In this document: one piece after another, positions 7,285 to 16,903 of the stretch | How the letters are laid out: each line of letters opens with the position of its first letter | Numbering within the stretch: position 1 is the stretch's first letter | Source: Flavobacteriaceae bacterium | GTDB taxonomy: Bacteria; Bacteroidota; Bacteroidia; Flavobacteriales; Flavobacteriaceae | Direction: 5' to 3' | Assembly: GCA_025800395.1 (NCBI GenBank) | Contig: JAOXRU010000389.1 | Coordinates: 1-39,783 of the forward strand | DNA length: 39,783 bases | The notes under the pieces: model-generated | Databases searched by the model: none | Told to the model about the DNA's origin: nothing | Seen by the model: the letters and a program-made list of their open reading frames with translations, nothing else | Made by a program: the position numbers and the translations under genes

Positions 7285-8775
7285 CTATAGAGACAGTTCC
7301 ATGAGTTTGTATTTGGATTGATTGAGATCGGATAGGATGTAGACTTTGGTTTTTGGCGCTTTGGATGTTGGCGATATCCAATCGCGATACACACTGATCT
7401 TCAAATACCCTTCTTCGGTTATATTTTCCAACAAAGACAAATTGAGCACCCAAGCGCCTTTAAAAGTTTCATTGAGATAGATTTCTTGTATTTTTGGACT
7501 TTTGGTGATGCTACTCCCCAATTGGTGCACTATAGACTGATTGTTGGGATTGACTATTTCTATAGACAAGGCCTCGTCTGCTACGGTCCATTCTAGAACC
7601 AATCGGGTTTTGTTTTCATATGCCCTATTGTTGAGATGTTTTTGGGTTTTAAATTCTTTTTGCAGAAAGTCCTTCAAACCATGGGCGTGATAAAGGTATT
7701 CGATATCGTGAAAAATAGCACGGTAGGAAGCGGCATCGGTTTGCTCAAAACCTGGTTTACTCAGCAGGCTTCGATAGATATTCCATGCTGCCTTTTTTTT
7801 GCCCAATTTCAACAGAGATGCTGCCACATCGCGATAATAAAGGATGTTGGTGGTGTCCTGAGATAAAATCCATTGACGCATGCGGAGAGCAGTTCTGGCT
7901 TGTTTTTTGTGGTTGTAGACATGGGCTGCAAGACGCAAGGTTTGCAAAGGCAAGGAATCGGGATTGGATTTGTGGGCCTGCAACATTTTGGAAATCGCGT
8001 CATTGGTCTCGGGCAGTTGTACCCTATTTGGGCGTAAGGAGTACAACTGGGGATAGCTCCTTTTGATGGCAGAAGAACCACCGCTCCCAAATTTGGTCGT
8101 AATGATAATGATACCTCCAGCGGCTTCCGATCCGTAAAGCGATATCAGTGGACCGCTTTTTACGATATGTATACTCTCTACTGTAGATACATCTACAAAG
8201 GTAGGAGGTTGGCGAAAGATAACCCCGTCTACTTCCCATATAGCAGGTTGGGCTTCAAAACCAGAGATACTGGCCCTTAGGTATACGTCTTCGGTCTCCA
8301 TATTTACCGTTAGCCCTGGAACTTTGCCTTGCAAACTACGCGATATACCAAGTCCGTGTAGGCCTTTGAGATCTTCCGCATAGAGGGCAAACATAGAGGA
8401 ACCAGATCGCCTTTTGTCTAAACGTCCAAATCCGGTTTGAACATACTTTCGCTTCGGATCGGCTTTCCTCCGGGTTTTTACCACTACCTCATCTAAGGTA
8501 TTGGTCTTGGCTTTTAATTCTATTTCGATGGTCTTGAAGTTTTTGATCTTTATCTTTTTGCTTCGCATATTGATATGCGAAAAAATGAGGACATCCCCCT
8601 TTTTTACTCCCAATTCAAATTCTCCCTTAGCATTGGTATGGGTCCCTTTCTGGCTTTTTTTGATGAGGATATTTACTTCCGATAGTGGCTTGCCTTCATG
8701 ATAAACGATGCCTTTCACACTTTGCGAATGTGCGCTCAGACCAAGTAGAAATAAGAGGATGTAAATTATTTTCAT
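7285..8775 (-). CDS. TonB-plug / TPR protein without a beta-barrel
   Basis: The start at MKIIYILLFLLGLSAHSQ (8775) is preferred to an upstream Met because it begins a signal peptide. The product is ~496 residues: carboxypeptidase-like domain (about 18-90, VKGIVYHEGKPLSEVNILIK), a TonB plug-like domain (about 110-240, with LQGKVPGL, WEVDGVIF, LYGSEAAGGIIIITTK), a helical TPR-like stretch (about 280-385, ARTALRMRQWILSQD and KKKAAWNIYRSLLSK), and a C-terminal beta-sandwich resembling YfaP/DUF2135 (RLVLEWTVADEALSIEIVNP). There is no 22-strand barrel, so it cannot be a transporter by itself. It stands alone on the minus strand. It may be an envelope scaffold or a regulator of receptors; the function is unknown. 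Confidence 0.75.
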   Translation of the reverse strand: MKIIYILLFLLGLSAHSQSVKGIVYHEGKPLSEVNILIKKSQKGTHTNAKGEFELGVKKGDVLIFSHINMRSKKIKIKNFKTIEIELKAKTNTLDEVVVKTRRKADPKRKYVQTGFGRLDKRRSGSSMFALYAEDLKGLHGLGISRSLQGKVPGLTVNMETEDVYLRASISGFEAQPAIWEVDGVIFRQPPTFVDVSTVESIHIVKSGPLISLYGSEAAGGIIIITTKFGSGGSSAIKRSYPQLYSLRPNRVQLPETNDAISKMLQAHKSNPDSLPLQTLRLAAHVYNHKKQARTALRMRQWILSQDTTNILYYRDVAASLLKLGKKKAAWNIYRSLLSKPGFEQTDAASYRAIFHDIEYLYHAHGLKDFLQKEFKTQKHLNNRAYENKTRLVLEWTVADEALSIEIVNPNNQSIVHQLGSSITKSPKIQEIYLNETFKGAWVLNLSLLENITEEGYLKISVYRDWISPTSKAPKTKVYILSDLNQSKYKLMELSL

Positions 8776-9263
8776 AGTATTGGATTTTGTTTGCCATATC
8801 ACCAATGGCTAAATAAGGAGTATTTGCCCATGGATGGTTGCAATTTTTTTGTTACAATATAGTCATTTTAATGCAAATACCACAGTCAAAGCCTACCTGC
8901 CATAGCATGAGGAAAGGGAATTGTCTACCAGTATTCTGTTTTATAAGTCTGATGATCAACCAGCTATTTATATAGCTCTTTTTCTATGTTTTATACCGAT
9001 TTATTGCAATTGGAAAGGAATATGATGGTCGTGTGGTACATTACCACAGCCATGAAAGTGTATTTTTGAAGTACGCTTGCGTCTTTACCAAAGCGAATAA
9101 AGGGCTTGCGATTGGCAGACAAATATGCTAATTTTACAACATCTATTAGATCATTATCAACAACTTTAAGGACTATCAGATCGTTCCATTACAACCTATA
9201 ATAACCTACAATAAATTGTTTTTTGGAGGTCTCAAGAAAGTAAATAGAAGGAAACTTATAAAG
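8776..9263. other. divergent intergenic region, no gene
   Basis: About 490 bp between divergent genes. No convincing TAnnTTTG promoter was found. The only structured element seen is a palindrome TGTGGTA-CAT-TACCACA at 9032-9048 (7-bp perfect arms). Confidence 0.5.
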
Positions 9264-9764
9264 ATGAAGCGATATATGCTATTGATATGGTTTGTGGTAG
9301 CCTGTCAACCCATGCAAAATGATTGTGTTTCTCTCAAACCACGTGTTATCGATCGGGTCGATAAGCAGCTCGAAAAATTGCACTACAGCTATAAGGTAGC
9401 TGCTTTGCAGCCTACTGCCGATACGGTGAATTTGTCGCCCCAAAAACGCTTGGAATTGGCCATGGAGCTATCCAGCATGGCACAAATGCAGCAGCGTTTT
9501 TTGGATTGGGAACAAGCATTGCTTGCCGACAGTACCATTTGCAGTTCTACCAAATCCACATTACAAAAACGAGTACAAGTTCGCGCCAAGGCGTATATGG
9601 AAAAACAACGCAAACGCTACCACTTCCTGCACGCAAAATACGGAGATTTGAAACTGCAAAGACTGTATAGCCCCCTAATGAAAAACAAAGATTTTGGTTT
9701 TGATCCAGAACAATTTGGTCGCTATACTTGGAGAGGTGAATTAGATGGAGAGACATTTAGATGA
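9264..9764 (+). CDS. small orphan lipoprotein, helical
   Basis: The ATG at 9264 (MKRYMLLIWFVVACQP) is chosen because it begins a short SPII signal with Cys at residue ~14; the frame upstream has only a TTG. The mature part (~150 residues) is helical and basic, with NLSPQKRLELAMELSSMAQM and KAYMEKQRKRYHFLHAKYGD, ending GRYTWRGELDGETFR. No recognised domain. No operon partner: it is divergent from the plug protein and 150 bp from the next gene. Function unknown. Confidence 0.6.
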   Translation: MKRYMLLIWFVVACQPMQNDCVSLKPRVIDRVDKQLEKLHYSYKVAALQPTADTVNLSPQKRLELAMELSSMAQMQQRFLDWEQALLADSTICSSTKSTLQKRVQVRAKAYMEKQRKRYHFLHAKYGDLKLQRLYSPLMKNKDFGFDPEQFGRYTWRGELDGETFR

Positions 9765-9914
9765 TTGATATAAAATCGCTAATAGTAACTAGGTTTTCAA
9801 AAAACACCAACATTCCTTGTGGGTAGGTGGCAGGTGTAAACTCTAAATACTATACACTTTAAATACTTATAACTTAAATTTACCTATATTGGTAGTACAA
9901 AACCTGTCTTAAAT

Positions 9915-10514
9915 ATGAATAAAAAAATCATTTCTCTTTTCTTATTATATTTCCTACAGTTCTATGCCACATCCTGTATCCCTTGCAATTGCGATCCGGT
10001 TAGAACATATGAAAGGATCTATAATGGATTAGAAATAAAAGCATGGGATACTTCTAAATTTCAGAATGAGGAAATCACGGATTCGGTTTATAAAAACGCT
10101 TTTGGGCTGACCATTAGCGTGGAATTTGAACTCAATCAAATAGCCTCACTCCATAAGGCTACCAGTGTACAATGGGCTTCATTTGGATTTGCCTCCGCTT
10201 ATGCGATGTCCTGCGATTGTCCGCCAGACGAATATAAGACGGTGGATCCTATCGAGTCTATTGTAATTACAGTTACCGACGTACAATCTCAAAAAACAAC
10301 AGATATTACAGACAACTTTTATACAACTGGCTATAATGCCGAACAAATTACAATTGGAAAATTATTTGAAAACAGAGACGATTGGCATGATCACTTCCGA
10401 TTGGATTTGGTAAAATATGACAATATACCCGATACATCCGTATTTGAAATTAGAATAATTCTAGAATCTGGAAAGGAATTAGTAGAGCAAACACAGCAAA
10501 TAATTTTTATATAA
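9915..10514 (+). CDS. orphan Cys-rich lipoprotein, possibly DUF5034-like
   Basis: A 199-residue protein with a signal ending FYATSC and a Cys-rich start of the mature chain (CIPCNCDPVRTY). Further Cys residues lie in the middle (AMSCDCPPDEYKTVDPIESI). The rest reads as a beta-rich domain with ITVTDVQSQKTTDITD and FEIRIILESGKEL. The layout resembles Bacteroidota lipoproteins grouped as DUF5034, but this assignment is from memory and weak. It is followed by several hundred bp of repeats and has no co-transcribed partner. Confidence 0.6.
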   Translation: MNKKIISLFLLYFLQFYATSCIPCNCDPVRTYERIYNGLEIKAWDTSKFQNEEITDSVYKNAFGLTISVEFELNQIASLHKATSVQWASFGFASAYAMSCDCPPDEYKTVDPIESIVITVTDVQSQKTTDITDNFYTTGYNAEQITIGKLFENRDDWHDHFRLDLVKYDNIPDTSVFEIRIILESGKELVEQTQQIIFI

Positions 10515-10530
10515 AAGTACATCCCAAGAG

Positions 10531-10575
10531 TGGTTTTTGATTTTCTTAGACTAGGCGTGGCTTCGAAGCGCTATT
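10531..10575 (+). repeat. fragment of repeat family B core
   Basis: TTTTTGATTTTCTTAGACTA followed by GGCGTGGCTTCGAAGCGCTA matches the core of family B; the element ends are absent. It lies directly before the left end of a family A element. Confidence 0.65.
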
Positions 10576-10581
10576 CCTATA

Positions 10582-11013
10582 ATACCATTTCTATTTTAAA
10601 ATGCCCCAAAAAGAAATAGATGCTATTTTTCTTTATAGCTAAATGAATATAAAACACCACCACACGAAAGAATTCGTGCGGGAACCCATAGTAGATTTTA
10701 AAAGTAAAAAGACAAAGTTCGAGACAAAAATTTGAAGTATAACCTTTGTTAGGTTGAAAATTTTAACGATGAAATTTGTTTTTTCAAGCAAAAGATAGCT
10801 GGTATTTTATGTTTATACAGCTATATATAAAGAAGAAAAATCAAACATAGCCTTCGCTACGGTTTCTTTTTATCCCGAATTAGGCATTAGAATTTCGTTA
10901 TGAGGGTTGGAAGTGCAATAAAAACAAGTGTTTTATTGCTTTCCGCATAGCGCCGTTATGGAGAAAGGAAAAAAGCGCTATTTATTGGGATGATTTTGAA
11001 CTAGAAATGGTAT
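10582..11013 (+). repeat. palindromic repeat family A, split copy with ~350 bp between its arms
   Basis: Left arm ATACCATTTCTATTTTAAAA at 10582 and right arm CGCTATTTATTGGGATGATT ending CTAGAAATGGTAT at 11013. Other full copies are about 100 bp, so roughly 330-350 bp of extra DNA sits inside. That insert contains a perfect 9-bp hairpin (GCAATAAAA 10915-10923 / TTTTATTGC 10931-10939) and a 6-bp hairpin (CACGAA/TTCGTG near 10664), but no ORF I can support. Confidence 0.65.
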
Positions 11014-11049
11014 AAATCATGACATTTTTTTGATGATAGGTGCCATCGA

Positions 11050-11086
11050 ACGAAAAAACCGCCTCAAATGGATATGGAGACGGTTT
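11050..11086 (-). terminator. terminator of the dsbD operon
   Basis: On the minus strand AAACCGTCTCC pairs with GAGGCGGTTT (one mismatch) and runs into six T then CG. A second small stem (AAAGGT/ACCTTT, 11107-11124) lies between it and the gene end. Confidence 0.65.
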
Positions 11087-11141
11087 CTTTAACAAATTTA
11101 AAAATGAAAGGTAAAAACACCTTTTTATTGTAAACCCTGCG

Positions 11142-11187
11142 TATTTATAAGGCTTCTGTGAAGATAGTCTATATCGAAATCACGTTA
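11142..11187 (-). repeat. repeat family B, short form
   Basis: Read on the minus strand it starts TAACGTGATTTCGATATAG and ends GAAGCCTTATAAATA, about 46 bp. Its first three bases are the TAA stop codon of the DsbD gene. The same short form is at 20218-20263. Confidence 0.65.
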
Positions 11188-13164
11188 TTTAAAACTTCCA
11201 ACGCCTTTCTTTAACCAAGCATAGTATTCTTCTACATCTGGTGTATAAGCAACTGGGGGTATTAAGTTTTCTTCATTATGATTCATAAGCACATAGAACG
11301 GTTGCGAATTGGTCTTATATTTTATGGTTTGCAATTCGCTCCATTTTTGTCCTATATATTTGAGTTTCTTACCCGGATTTAATTGAGACGGGGTTACCTC
11401 ATCCTTATCTAATTTTCGTTTATCATCTACGTATAATGAGATCAAAACCACATCGTTTTTCAGGATATTCAGAACCTTAGGTTTTACCCAAACATTTTGT
11501 TCCATTTTTCTACAATTCACACAAGCGTGTCCAGTAAAATCGATCATTACAGGTTTCCCCACTTTTTTGGCATAGGCCAGACCTTTGTCATAATCGTTGA
11601 AAGCAACAATATTATGCGGTGCCATCAGATGGGCTCCTTCGGGTATCTCTTGATCACTATTTCCACCACTATTGTTGGTATATCCAACACCATAAGGGGA
11701 TTCGCTATAGTGTTGTGGCGGAGGAAATGCGCTAATTAGATTTAGAGGCGCTCCCCACATACCAGGCAACATATACACTACAAAGGCCAATGACAACAAA
11801 CCTAGACTTAGCCTACCAACAGATATATGGGTAATAGGGCTATCGTGCGGCAATTGTATTTTTCCGAATAAATATAAGGCCAATGCGGCAAAAATAGCAA
11901 TCCAAATTGCTATAAACACTTCTCGTTCTAACCAATGTAATTGCAATACCAAATCGGCATTGGACAAAAACTTAAACGCCAAAGCCAATTCTAGAAAACC
12001 TAAAACTACTTTTACGGTATTTAACCAGCCACCAGATTTTGGCAGGGAATGCATCCAACCTGGGAAAGCCGCAAATAAAGCAAATGGTAGCGCAATGGCC
12101 AAAGAGAACCCGAGCATTCCGATAATTGGTCCAACCTGATTTCCGCCAGAAGCCGCTTCTACCAATAAGGTGCCTACTATTGGACCTGTACAAGAAAAAG
12201 ACACTATAGCCAATGCCAATGCCATAAAGAAGATCCCTAAAAATCCTCCTCTATCGGCTTGGGCATCTACTTTGGTACTCCAAGAACTCGGCAAGGTGAG
12301 CTCGAATGCTCCCAAAAAGGAAGCTGCAAACACCAATAATAGTAAGAAGAAAATGAGGTTAAACCACACATTGGTAGATAAGGCATTTAGCGCATCTGCA
12401 CCAAAAATGGCACTTACCAATGTTCCTAGCAAAACATATATTATGATTATAGAAAGACCATAAACAACTGCATTTCGAATACCTGCTGCCTTTGTTTTAC
12501 TCTGTTTGGTAAAGAAACTTACCGTCATAGGTATCATTGGAAAAACACAAGGGGTGAGCAAGGCTGCAAAACCAGAGAAAAATGCAATAATAAATATTGC
12601 CCAAAGACTTTTGTTATCATCCGATTTTTTGGAGGTACCACCTTCTTCCTTGGTATGTGCTTCTTTAGCTTGAGATACCTCAGCTGCGCTTGCACTAGAT
12701 GCATCAGCAGCATCTTGGTTTAGATCAAAAGTAAGTTCTACCTCCGTGGGAGGCAAACATTTGGTATCGTCACAAACCATAAACTCCACAAAAGCTATGA
12801 CTTGATCTACTTTTTCTTTCAGTTCAATTTTCTGTGTAAAACTGGCTGTATCTCCAAAATATTTAATTTTCATATTAAAAACTGGATCGTCTACAACATA
12901 TCCCTCTTCTTCTGTAGTATTGCCAATAATTTGAACCATTCCACCATTATCGTCATAGGTAAAACTAGTGGCAACAGGACCATCTTCGGGCACATCCTGA
13001 GCGTACAAATGCCAGCCTACTTCTATAGTTGCTGTACTTATAAGCTTATACTCTGTTTCGGATATCTTTTCTACAGAGGCTTGCCATTGTAAAGGCTCGT
13101 ATACCTGAGAGTGCCCTGTAATAGCAACTAGCAGAAAAGCAATTAGGATCTTTATTCTCTTCAT
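11185..13164 (-). CDS. dsbD: DsbD-type thiol:disulfide interchange protein
   Basis: The start at [13 protein letters not shown] (13164) is chosen because it opens a signal peptide; an upstream Met adds a non-signal leader. The product is ~659 residues: periplasmic N-terminal domain (about 21-150) with Cys131 and Cys136 ([10 protein letters not shown]), a Ser/Ala/Lys linker, an eight-helix membrane domain with Cys206 ([11 protein letters not shown]) and Cys325 ([10 protein letters not shown]), and a C-terminal thioredoxin-like domain with C548-V-N-C551. All three redox pairs expected of DsbD are present. It moves electrons from cytoplasmic thioredoxin to periplasmic oxidised proteins, for example in disulfide repair or cytochrome c maturation. 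It is 32 bp after a gene for a separate copy of its N-terminal domain. Confidence 0.9.
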   Translation of the reverse strand: MKRIKILIAFLLVAITGHSQVYEPLQWQASVEKISETEYKLISTATIEVGWHLYAQDVPEDGPVATSFTYDDNGGMVQIIGNTTEEEGYVVDDPVFNMKIKYFGDTASFTQKIELKEKVDQVIAFVEFMVCDDTKCLPPTEVELTFDLNQDAADASSASAAEVSQAKEAHTKEEGGTSKKSDDNKSLWAIFIIAFFSGFAALLTPCVFPMIPMTVSFFTKQSKTKAAGIRNAVVYGLSIIIIYVLLGTLVSAIFGADALNALSTNVWFNLIFFLLLLVFAASFLGAFELTLPSSWSTKVDAQADRGGFLGIFFMALALAIVSFSCTGPIVGTLLVEAASGGNQVGPIIGMLGFSLAIALPFALFAAFPGWMHSLPKSGGWLNTVKVVLGFLELALAFKFLSNADLVLQLHWLEREVFIAIWIAIFAALALYLFGKIQLPHDSPITHISVGRLSLGLLSLAFVVYMLPGMWGAPLNLISAFPPPQHYSESPYGVGYTNNSGGNSDQEIPEGAHLMAPHNIVAFNDYDKGLAYAKKVGKPVMIDFTGHACVNCRKMEQNVWVKPKVLNILKNDVVLISLYVDDKRKLDKDEVTPSQLNPGKKLKYIGQKWSELQTIKYKTNSQPFYVLMNHNEENLIPPVAYTPDVEEYYAWLKKGVGSFK

Positions 13165-13196
13165 TGTTATATGATTTGCTTTTGTTAGTCGGGATT

Positions 13197-13646
13197 TTAA
13201 TTTATCGTAAACTCCAAGTCCACTTCTTTTGGTGGCAAGCACTGGGAATCATTACAAACCATAAACTCCACAACTGCCTTTAGCTTAAAAGCTTCTTTTG
13301 TTTTCAACTTGATGCGCTGAGTAAACTTGGCTTTTTTACCAAAATACTTGATGCGCATACCAAAAATAGAATCCTCTACTGTTTTCCCTTTTTCTTCTTT
13401 GGTGTTCCCCTTCTTTAAGTAATTAGAATTACTCTCATAGGTAAATGTGGTGGGAATTGGCCCATCTTCTGGCACAGATTGTGAGTATAAATGCCATTCT
13501 CCGTCTATAATTGCGGTTGTGATAAGCTCATATTCTGTATCCGATATCTTCTTTGTAGCGGTTTCCCATTGCACAGGATCGTGAATTTGGCCCAAAGTAA
13601 GGTTGGTGGTCATTACCAACAAACAAAGCATAGCTAATTTCTTCAT
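13197..13646 (-). CDS. stand-alone DsbD N-terminal-domain protein
   Basis: A 149-residue secreted protein with a signal ending LTLGQ. It matches the N-terminal domain of the next gene along its whole length: [20 protein letters not shown] against [33 protein letters not shown] against [13 protein letters not shown], and [13 protein letters not shown] against [13 protein letters not shown]. Its cysteines (131 and 136) fall at the same positions as in DsbD. It arose by tandem duplication and is probably a free periplasmic electron carrier fed by DsbD, as in other systems where DsbD passes electrons to dedicated partners. It is first in the two-gene operon. Confidence 0.8.
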   Translation of the reverse strand: MKKLAMLCLLVMTTNLTLGQIHDPVQWETATKKISDTEYELITTAIIDGEWHLYSQSVPEDGPIPTTFTYESNSNYLKKGNTKEEKGKTVEDSIFGMRIKYFGKKAKFTQRIKLKTKEAFKLKAVVEFMVCNDSQCLPPKEVDLEFTIN

Positions 13647-14000
13647 ATTTATAATTTATAAAATTCTATTTCTATCTTCCTCAAACTTGACAAAAAAAAT
13701 GCCAACTTCGACCTTAGTAGGTTCGAAAAATTAAAAATACCCTATAAAAAAGTACTAAAGAATGCATCATTCTTTAAATATTATAAGCATTACCTAAAAT
13801 ATATTCTTTATAAACGCTTTCTTCGACAAGTATAGTGCAATAAGAGTTAGGTTTTTCTATATAGCTTATATTTTTTTTGTACTTCGCTACTACATCCCTA
13901 TAAAAACGGATGCATACAATATGTAGTTCGCAACCAAATACTATGGTATGCTTTCTTGCTGTATCACACCATTTCTAGTATAAAAATGCCCTTAAATGTC
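13647..14000. other. AT-rich intergenic region upstream of the DsbD operon
   Basis: No gene or exact TAnnTTTG promoter for the minus-strand operon was found. A family A half-site ACACCATTTCTAGTATAAAA lies at 13967. Confidence 0.4.
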
Positions 14001-14190
14001 TTTTGGGCGTGCCCCACTTTCGCCTATACCAAAAATGGTATTAGGCTACAGTGGGTCGGGCTATTCGTTTGTAGTAGGTAGCCTTTGCCAAAGCTTTACT
14101 AGCCCAGCGTGGGCTTCCTTTGGTCGCCTCCGCGAGCAAGTGCAGCTACTTGGCACAGACTACCTAGCTACCACTACTATCCCTCACGCT
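14001..14190 (+). repeat. GGGCGTGCCCC ... TATCCCTCACGC intergenic element
   Basis: GC-rich insert in AT-rich DNA: GGGCGTGCCCC at 14005, then an ATACCA-AAAA-TGGTAT hairpin, AGTGGGTCGGGCTATTCG, and TATCCCTCACGC ending near 14189. CCCCACT and AGTGGG can pair around the inner hairpin. The same start and end wording is, from memory, a recurring non-coding element of Flavobacteriia genomes. A 107-codon frame across it has no protein-like composition. Confidence 0.55.
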
Positions 14191-14350
14191 AGCACTACAG
14201 TACCACATAGCTTATTGGTGTCACCCCTTAGCACCACATATTACATTAACGTGAGTTGCGTTCAATATCTCCGTTTTCATGTTCTTTGCCCTTTGAAAAA
14301 AGGACATCTAACGTTATAGTGTCATACCAGTTATTGTTTTTCCCTCGAAA

Positions 14351-16903
14351 CTAAAATCGTATTCTAAAACTAAGGTTGGGCGTAAAACCTATAGACCTAA
14401 TATCTTCTTGTAATAATGTGCCGCCTTCTGGGTTATCAAAATCAGTAACATCGTAGTTGCGTTGCAAAATATTCTTCTGGTTGTAGAGGTTTAAGATCGA
14501 AATGCCAGCCTCGGCTCTTATATTTTTTTGCCTATGGATGAAAAAGTTATAACGGCTCGAAATGTCTAACCTATGAAAGTTGGGCAATCTTTGGGCGTTG
14601 GCAGATTCTCTGCCAATATAAAACAGATCGGATATAAATGCAGATGTAAAGGGCACGCCTACCCTATACGTCCAGGCAAGTGAAAAATGAAACTGTTTGT
14701 GCTTTAAATTGTTGGACCAATACAGTGCATGGGATACGTCGTAATTACCGTTAAACTTCTTGTTGTTATTAAACTGATCGAACGTAAAAGTCGTTTTTCC
14801 TGTATGGTAGCTTATCCAGGTATTATAGTTTCTCCACTTCTTTCGCAATAAGAGATCCAAACCTATGGATGTACCTTCTCCAACAAAAAAACCTCTATTT
14901 GTTTCGAAACCGCTGGTAATAGAGGTTAAACCTTCTGTTTTGCGATGAAATACATCCACATCCATAAGCCAACTATTGTGTTTAAAAATTGCGCCTATGG
15001 CTACTTGCCTACTTTTTAGTAAAGGAACATACTCGTTGTTGGATAGCACCCATACCTCGTTTTCTAAGCCAAAATCTTTAGTAAAAGTTTCTATAATTTT
15101 ACTAATATTTTGCTGCTTCATTTCAAAGGAACTATTGAGCCAAAGCTTAGGCAATACTTTTGTTTGTGCAAAGAGGCGGGGCTCAAAAGAAAACGCATCT
15201 AACAATGAAAAATAATTAGATCGCACCCCAATATTTACAGCATGGTCGTTATCCTTTTTTAGTTGGTATTCGGCAAAAAGCGTATGGGTATTGTTTGTGT
15301 TATCTTCTAGAAAAAATTCTTGTTTATACAAAAATTTGTTGCTACGGGATAAATTGGCCAAGACATTGTAGTGGCTATACTGGTAGCCCAATGTAGCGGC
15401 AGATTTCTTGCTGAATTTATGGGTAACATGAACACCTATATCTATGTTCTCCACGGTATTTTTCTTATCTATAGAAGCATAATTGCTGGCTGCTCCCAAT
15501 AGAAATTTTTGATTACTAACTTGTAGAGAATAATTGGACAAACTACCATAAACCTTCTGATTGGTTTTGGGACTCCACTGTCTTTGCCATTGAAAACTAT
15601 ACCCTGTATTCTTCAATTCTAGATCATCTTGGGTTTTTTCTTCTAATTCGGTAGAAGAAAACCCATGGTTTAAATTATTGTTCATTGCCACCAAACTTAA
15701 AGAAAAGTAGTCCTTATCGGTAGCTTGGTAATTTAGTCTTGCGCTATAATCATAAAAATAAAAATCCGTATCAATATCTCCATCTACAGTTTGCACCCGT
15801 TGATTGTTGTCCTCTATGATGGTATACTGAAATGCACGGTCTGAAAAGTTCTTAATCGTTGGGGTATCAAAAACATTGGTGAGCGAGTGTCTCCCAGAAA
15901 TAGACAAACTTAGTTTGGATGCTATAGGAAGGTTGAGATGGGCATCGATACCCATAAGGTTTGAACCAAGTGAGCCAGATGTTTTTTTATATATCTTAGA
16001 GGCAGATTCTATATCTACAACCCCCGCTATGTGGTTGCCATACCTTACATTTGATGCCGATTTATATACTGTAATCTTATCTACGGTACTTGGGTTTACA
16101 GCAGAGATGGCTCCAAAAAAATGTGCCGTATTATATAATTTTATTCCATTATAGAGTACCAGATTTTGGTCTGGAGTACTACCTCGAACATGCAGCCCAG
16201 AAGCCGTTTCGTCTACGTTTAATATCCCCGGAATTTGCTGTACCGTAAATAGCACATCGGATTCTGTTAAGCCTGGTATTGGGGACTGACTTTTTTGCTT
16301 AAAAACGATGGCTCCGTCTATAATTTTTGAAATGGAGTTGGTGAGGTAATTACGCACAATTACCTCGTTTAAATTGGTTGCTTTTTCCTCTAAATAAATA
16401 GACAGACAATCTTGGAACAGAAAATCAGAAACTGCTTTTTTAATCGTCTTATACCCAAGTATAGACATTTGTAAAGTATCGTTGGGCGATACTTGGTTTA
16501 GCTCAAAATAACCATGTACTCCTGTAGATGTGCCATACCTACTATTTAAGGTAGTTACACTAGCATACCCCAAACTGCTTTTTGTACCACTATCGTACAA
16601 AAAACCGCAAATGTTTTGTTTTTCCTTAGGATAGAAAATAGCGTACCTGTTTTTGGATACCAATTTAAATTGCAATCCCGTGTTTCGTTGTAGATAGGGT
16701 ATAATATCTAAAATAGCATCGGAAGGAGGTTTAAAAGCTAAGCTGCGATTTTTTATGAGATTATCAGCGTACGAGAATTTTACTTGGTGCGTAGCTTCCA
16801 ATTGTTTCAAGACCATTTTAAGGGGTTTTGAAACATGCTCACTCTGACCAATTATAAGGTTACAACAAAACCACAAACTAAGTGCCAGTACTACTCTGTT
16901 CAT
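14351..16903 (-). CDS. FecA-type TonB-dependent receptor with STN domain
   Basis: An 850-residue outer-membrane receptor with signal ending LIIGQ. Order: STN domain (about 20-95, KMVLKQLEATHQVKFSYADN), carboxypeptidase-like domain (about 97-175), plug (about 190-300, with VQQIPGILNVDETASGLHVR and VRYGNHIAGVVDIES), then a barrel ending in LSFRIRF. The STN domain is the part that signals to a FecR-type anti-sigma factor. The gene overlaps the FecR gene by ATGA (16900-16903), so the sigma/anti-sigma pair very likely controls it. The ligand is not deducible; iron chelates or a carbohydrate or protein fragment are all seen in this class. Confidence 0.9.
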   Translation of the reverse strand: MNRVVLALSLWFCCNLIIGQSEHVSKPLKMVLKQLEATHQVKFSYADNLIKNRSLAFKPPSDAILDIIPYLQRNTGLQFKLVSKNRYAIFYPKEKQNICGFLYDSGTKSSLGYASVTTLNSRYGTSTGVHGYFELNQVSPNDTLQMSILGYKTIKKAVSDFLFQDCLSIYLEEKATNLNEVIVRNYLTNSISKIIDGAIVFKQKSQSPIPGLTESDVLFTVQQIPGILNVDETASGLHVRGSTPDQNLVLYNGIKLYNTAHFFGAISAVNPSTVDKITVYKSASNVRYGNHIAGVVDIESASKIYKKTSGSLGSNLMGIDAHLNLPIASKLSLSISGRHSLTNVFDTPTIKNFSDRAFQYTIIEDNNQRVQTVDGDIDTDFYFYDYSARLNYQATDKDYFSLSLVAMNNNLNHGFSSTELEEKTQDDLELKNTGYSFQWQRQWSPKTNQKVYGSLSNYSLQVSNQKFLLGAASNYASIDKKNTVENIDIGVHVTHKFSKKSAATLGYQYSHYNVLANLSRSNKFLYKQEFFLEDNTNNTHTLFAEYQLKKDNDHAVNIGVRSNYFSLLDAFSFEPRLFAQTKVLPKLWLNSSFEMKQQNISKIIETFTKDFGLENEVWVLSNNEYVPLLKSRQVAIGAIFKHNSWLMDVDVFHRKTEGLTSITSGFETNRGFFVGEGTSIGLDLLLRKKWRNYNTWISYHTGKTTFTFDQFNNNKKFNGNYDVSHALYWSNNLKHKQFHFSLAWTYRVGVPFTSAFISDLFYIGRESANAQRLPNFHRLDISSRYNFFIHRQKNIRAEAGISILNLYNQKNILQRNYDVTDFDNPEGGTLLQEDIRSIGFTPNLSFRIRF

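Noticed and set aside
9216..9263. Upstream TTG start for the lipoprotein at 9264
   Set aside because: The extra residues (FFGGLKKVNRRKLIK) would precede the signal peptide; the ATG at 9264 gives a normal SPII signal.
13996..14319. A 107-codon plus-strand frame in the DsbD upstream region
   Set aside because: It overlies the GGGCGTGCCCC repeat element, has a Ser/Thr/Leu-rich low-information composition and no start context; treated as a repeat, not a gene.
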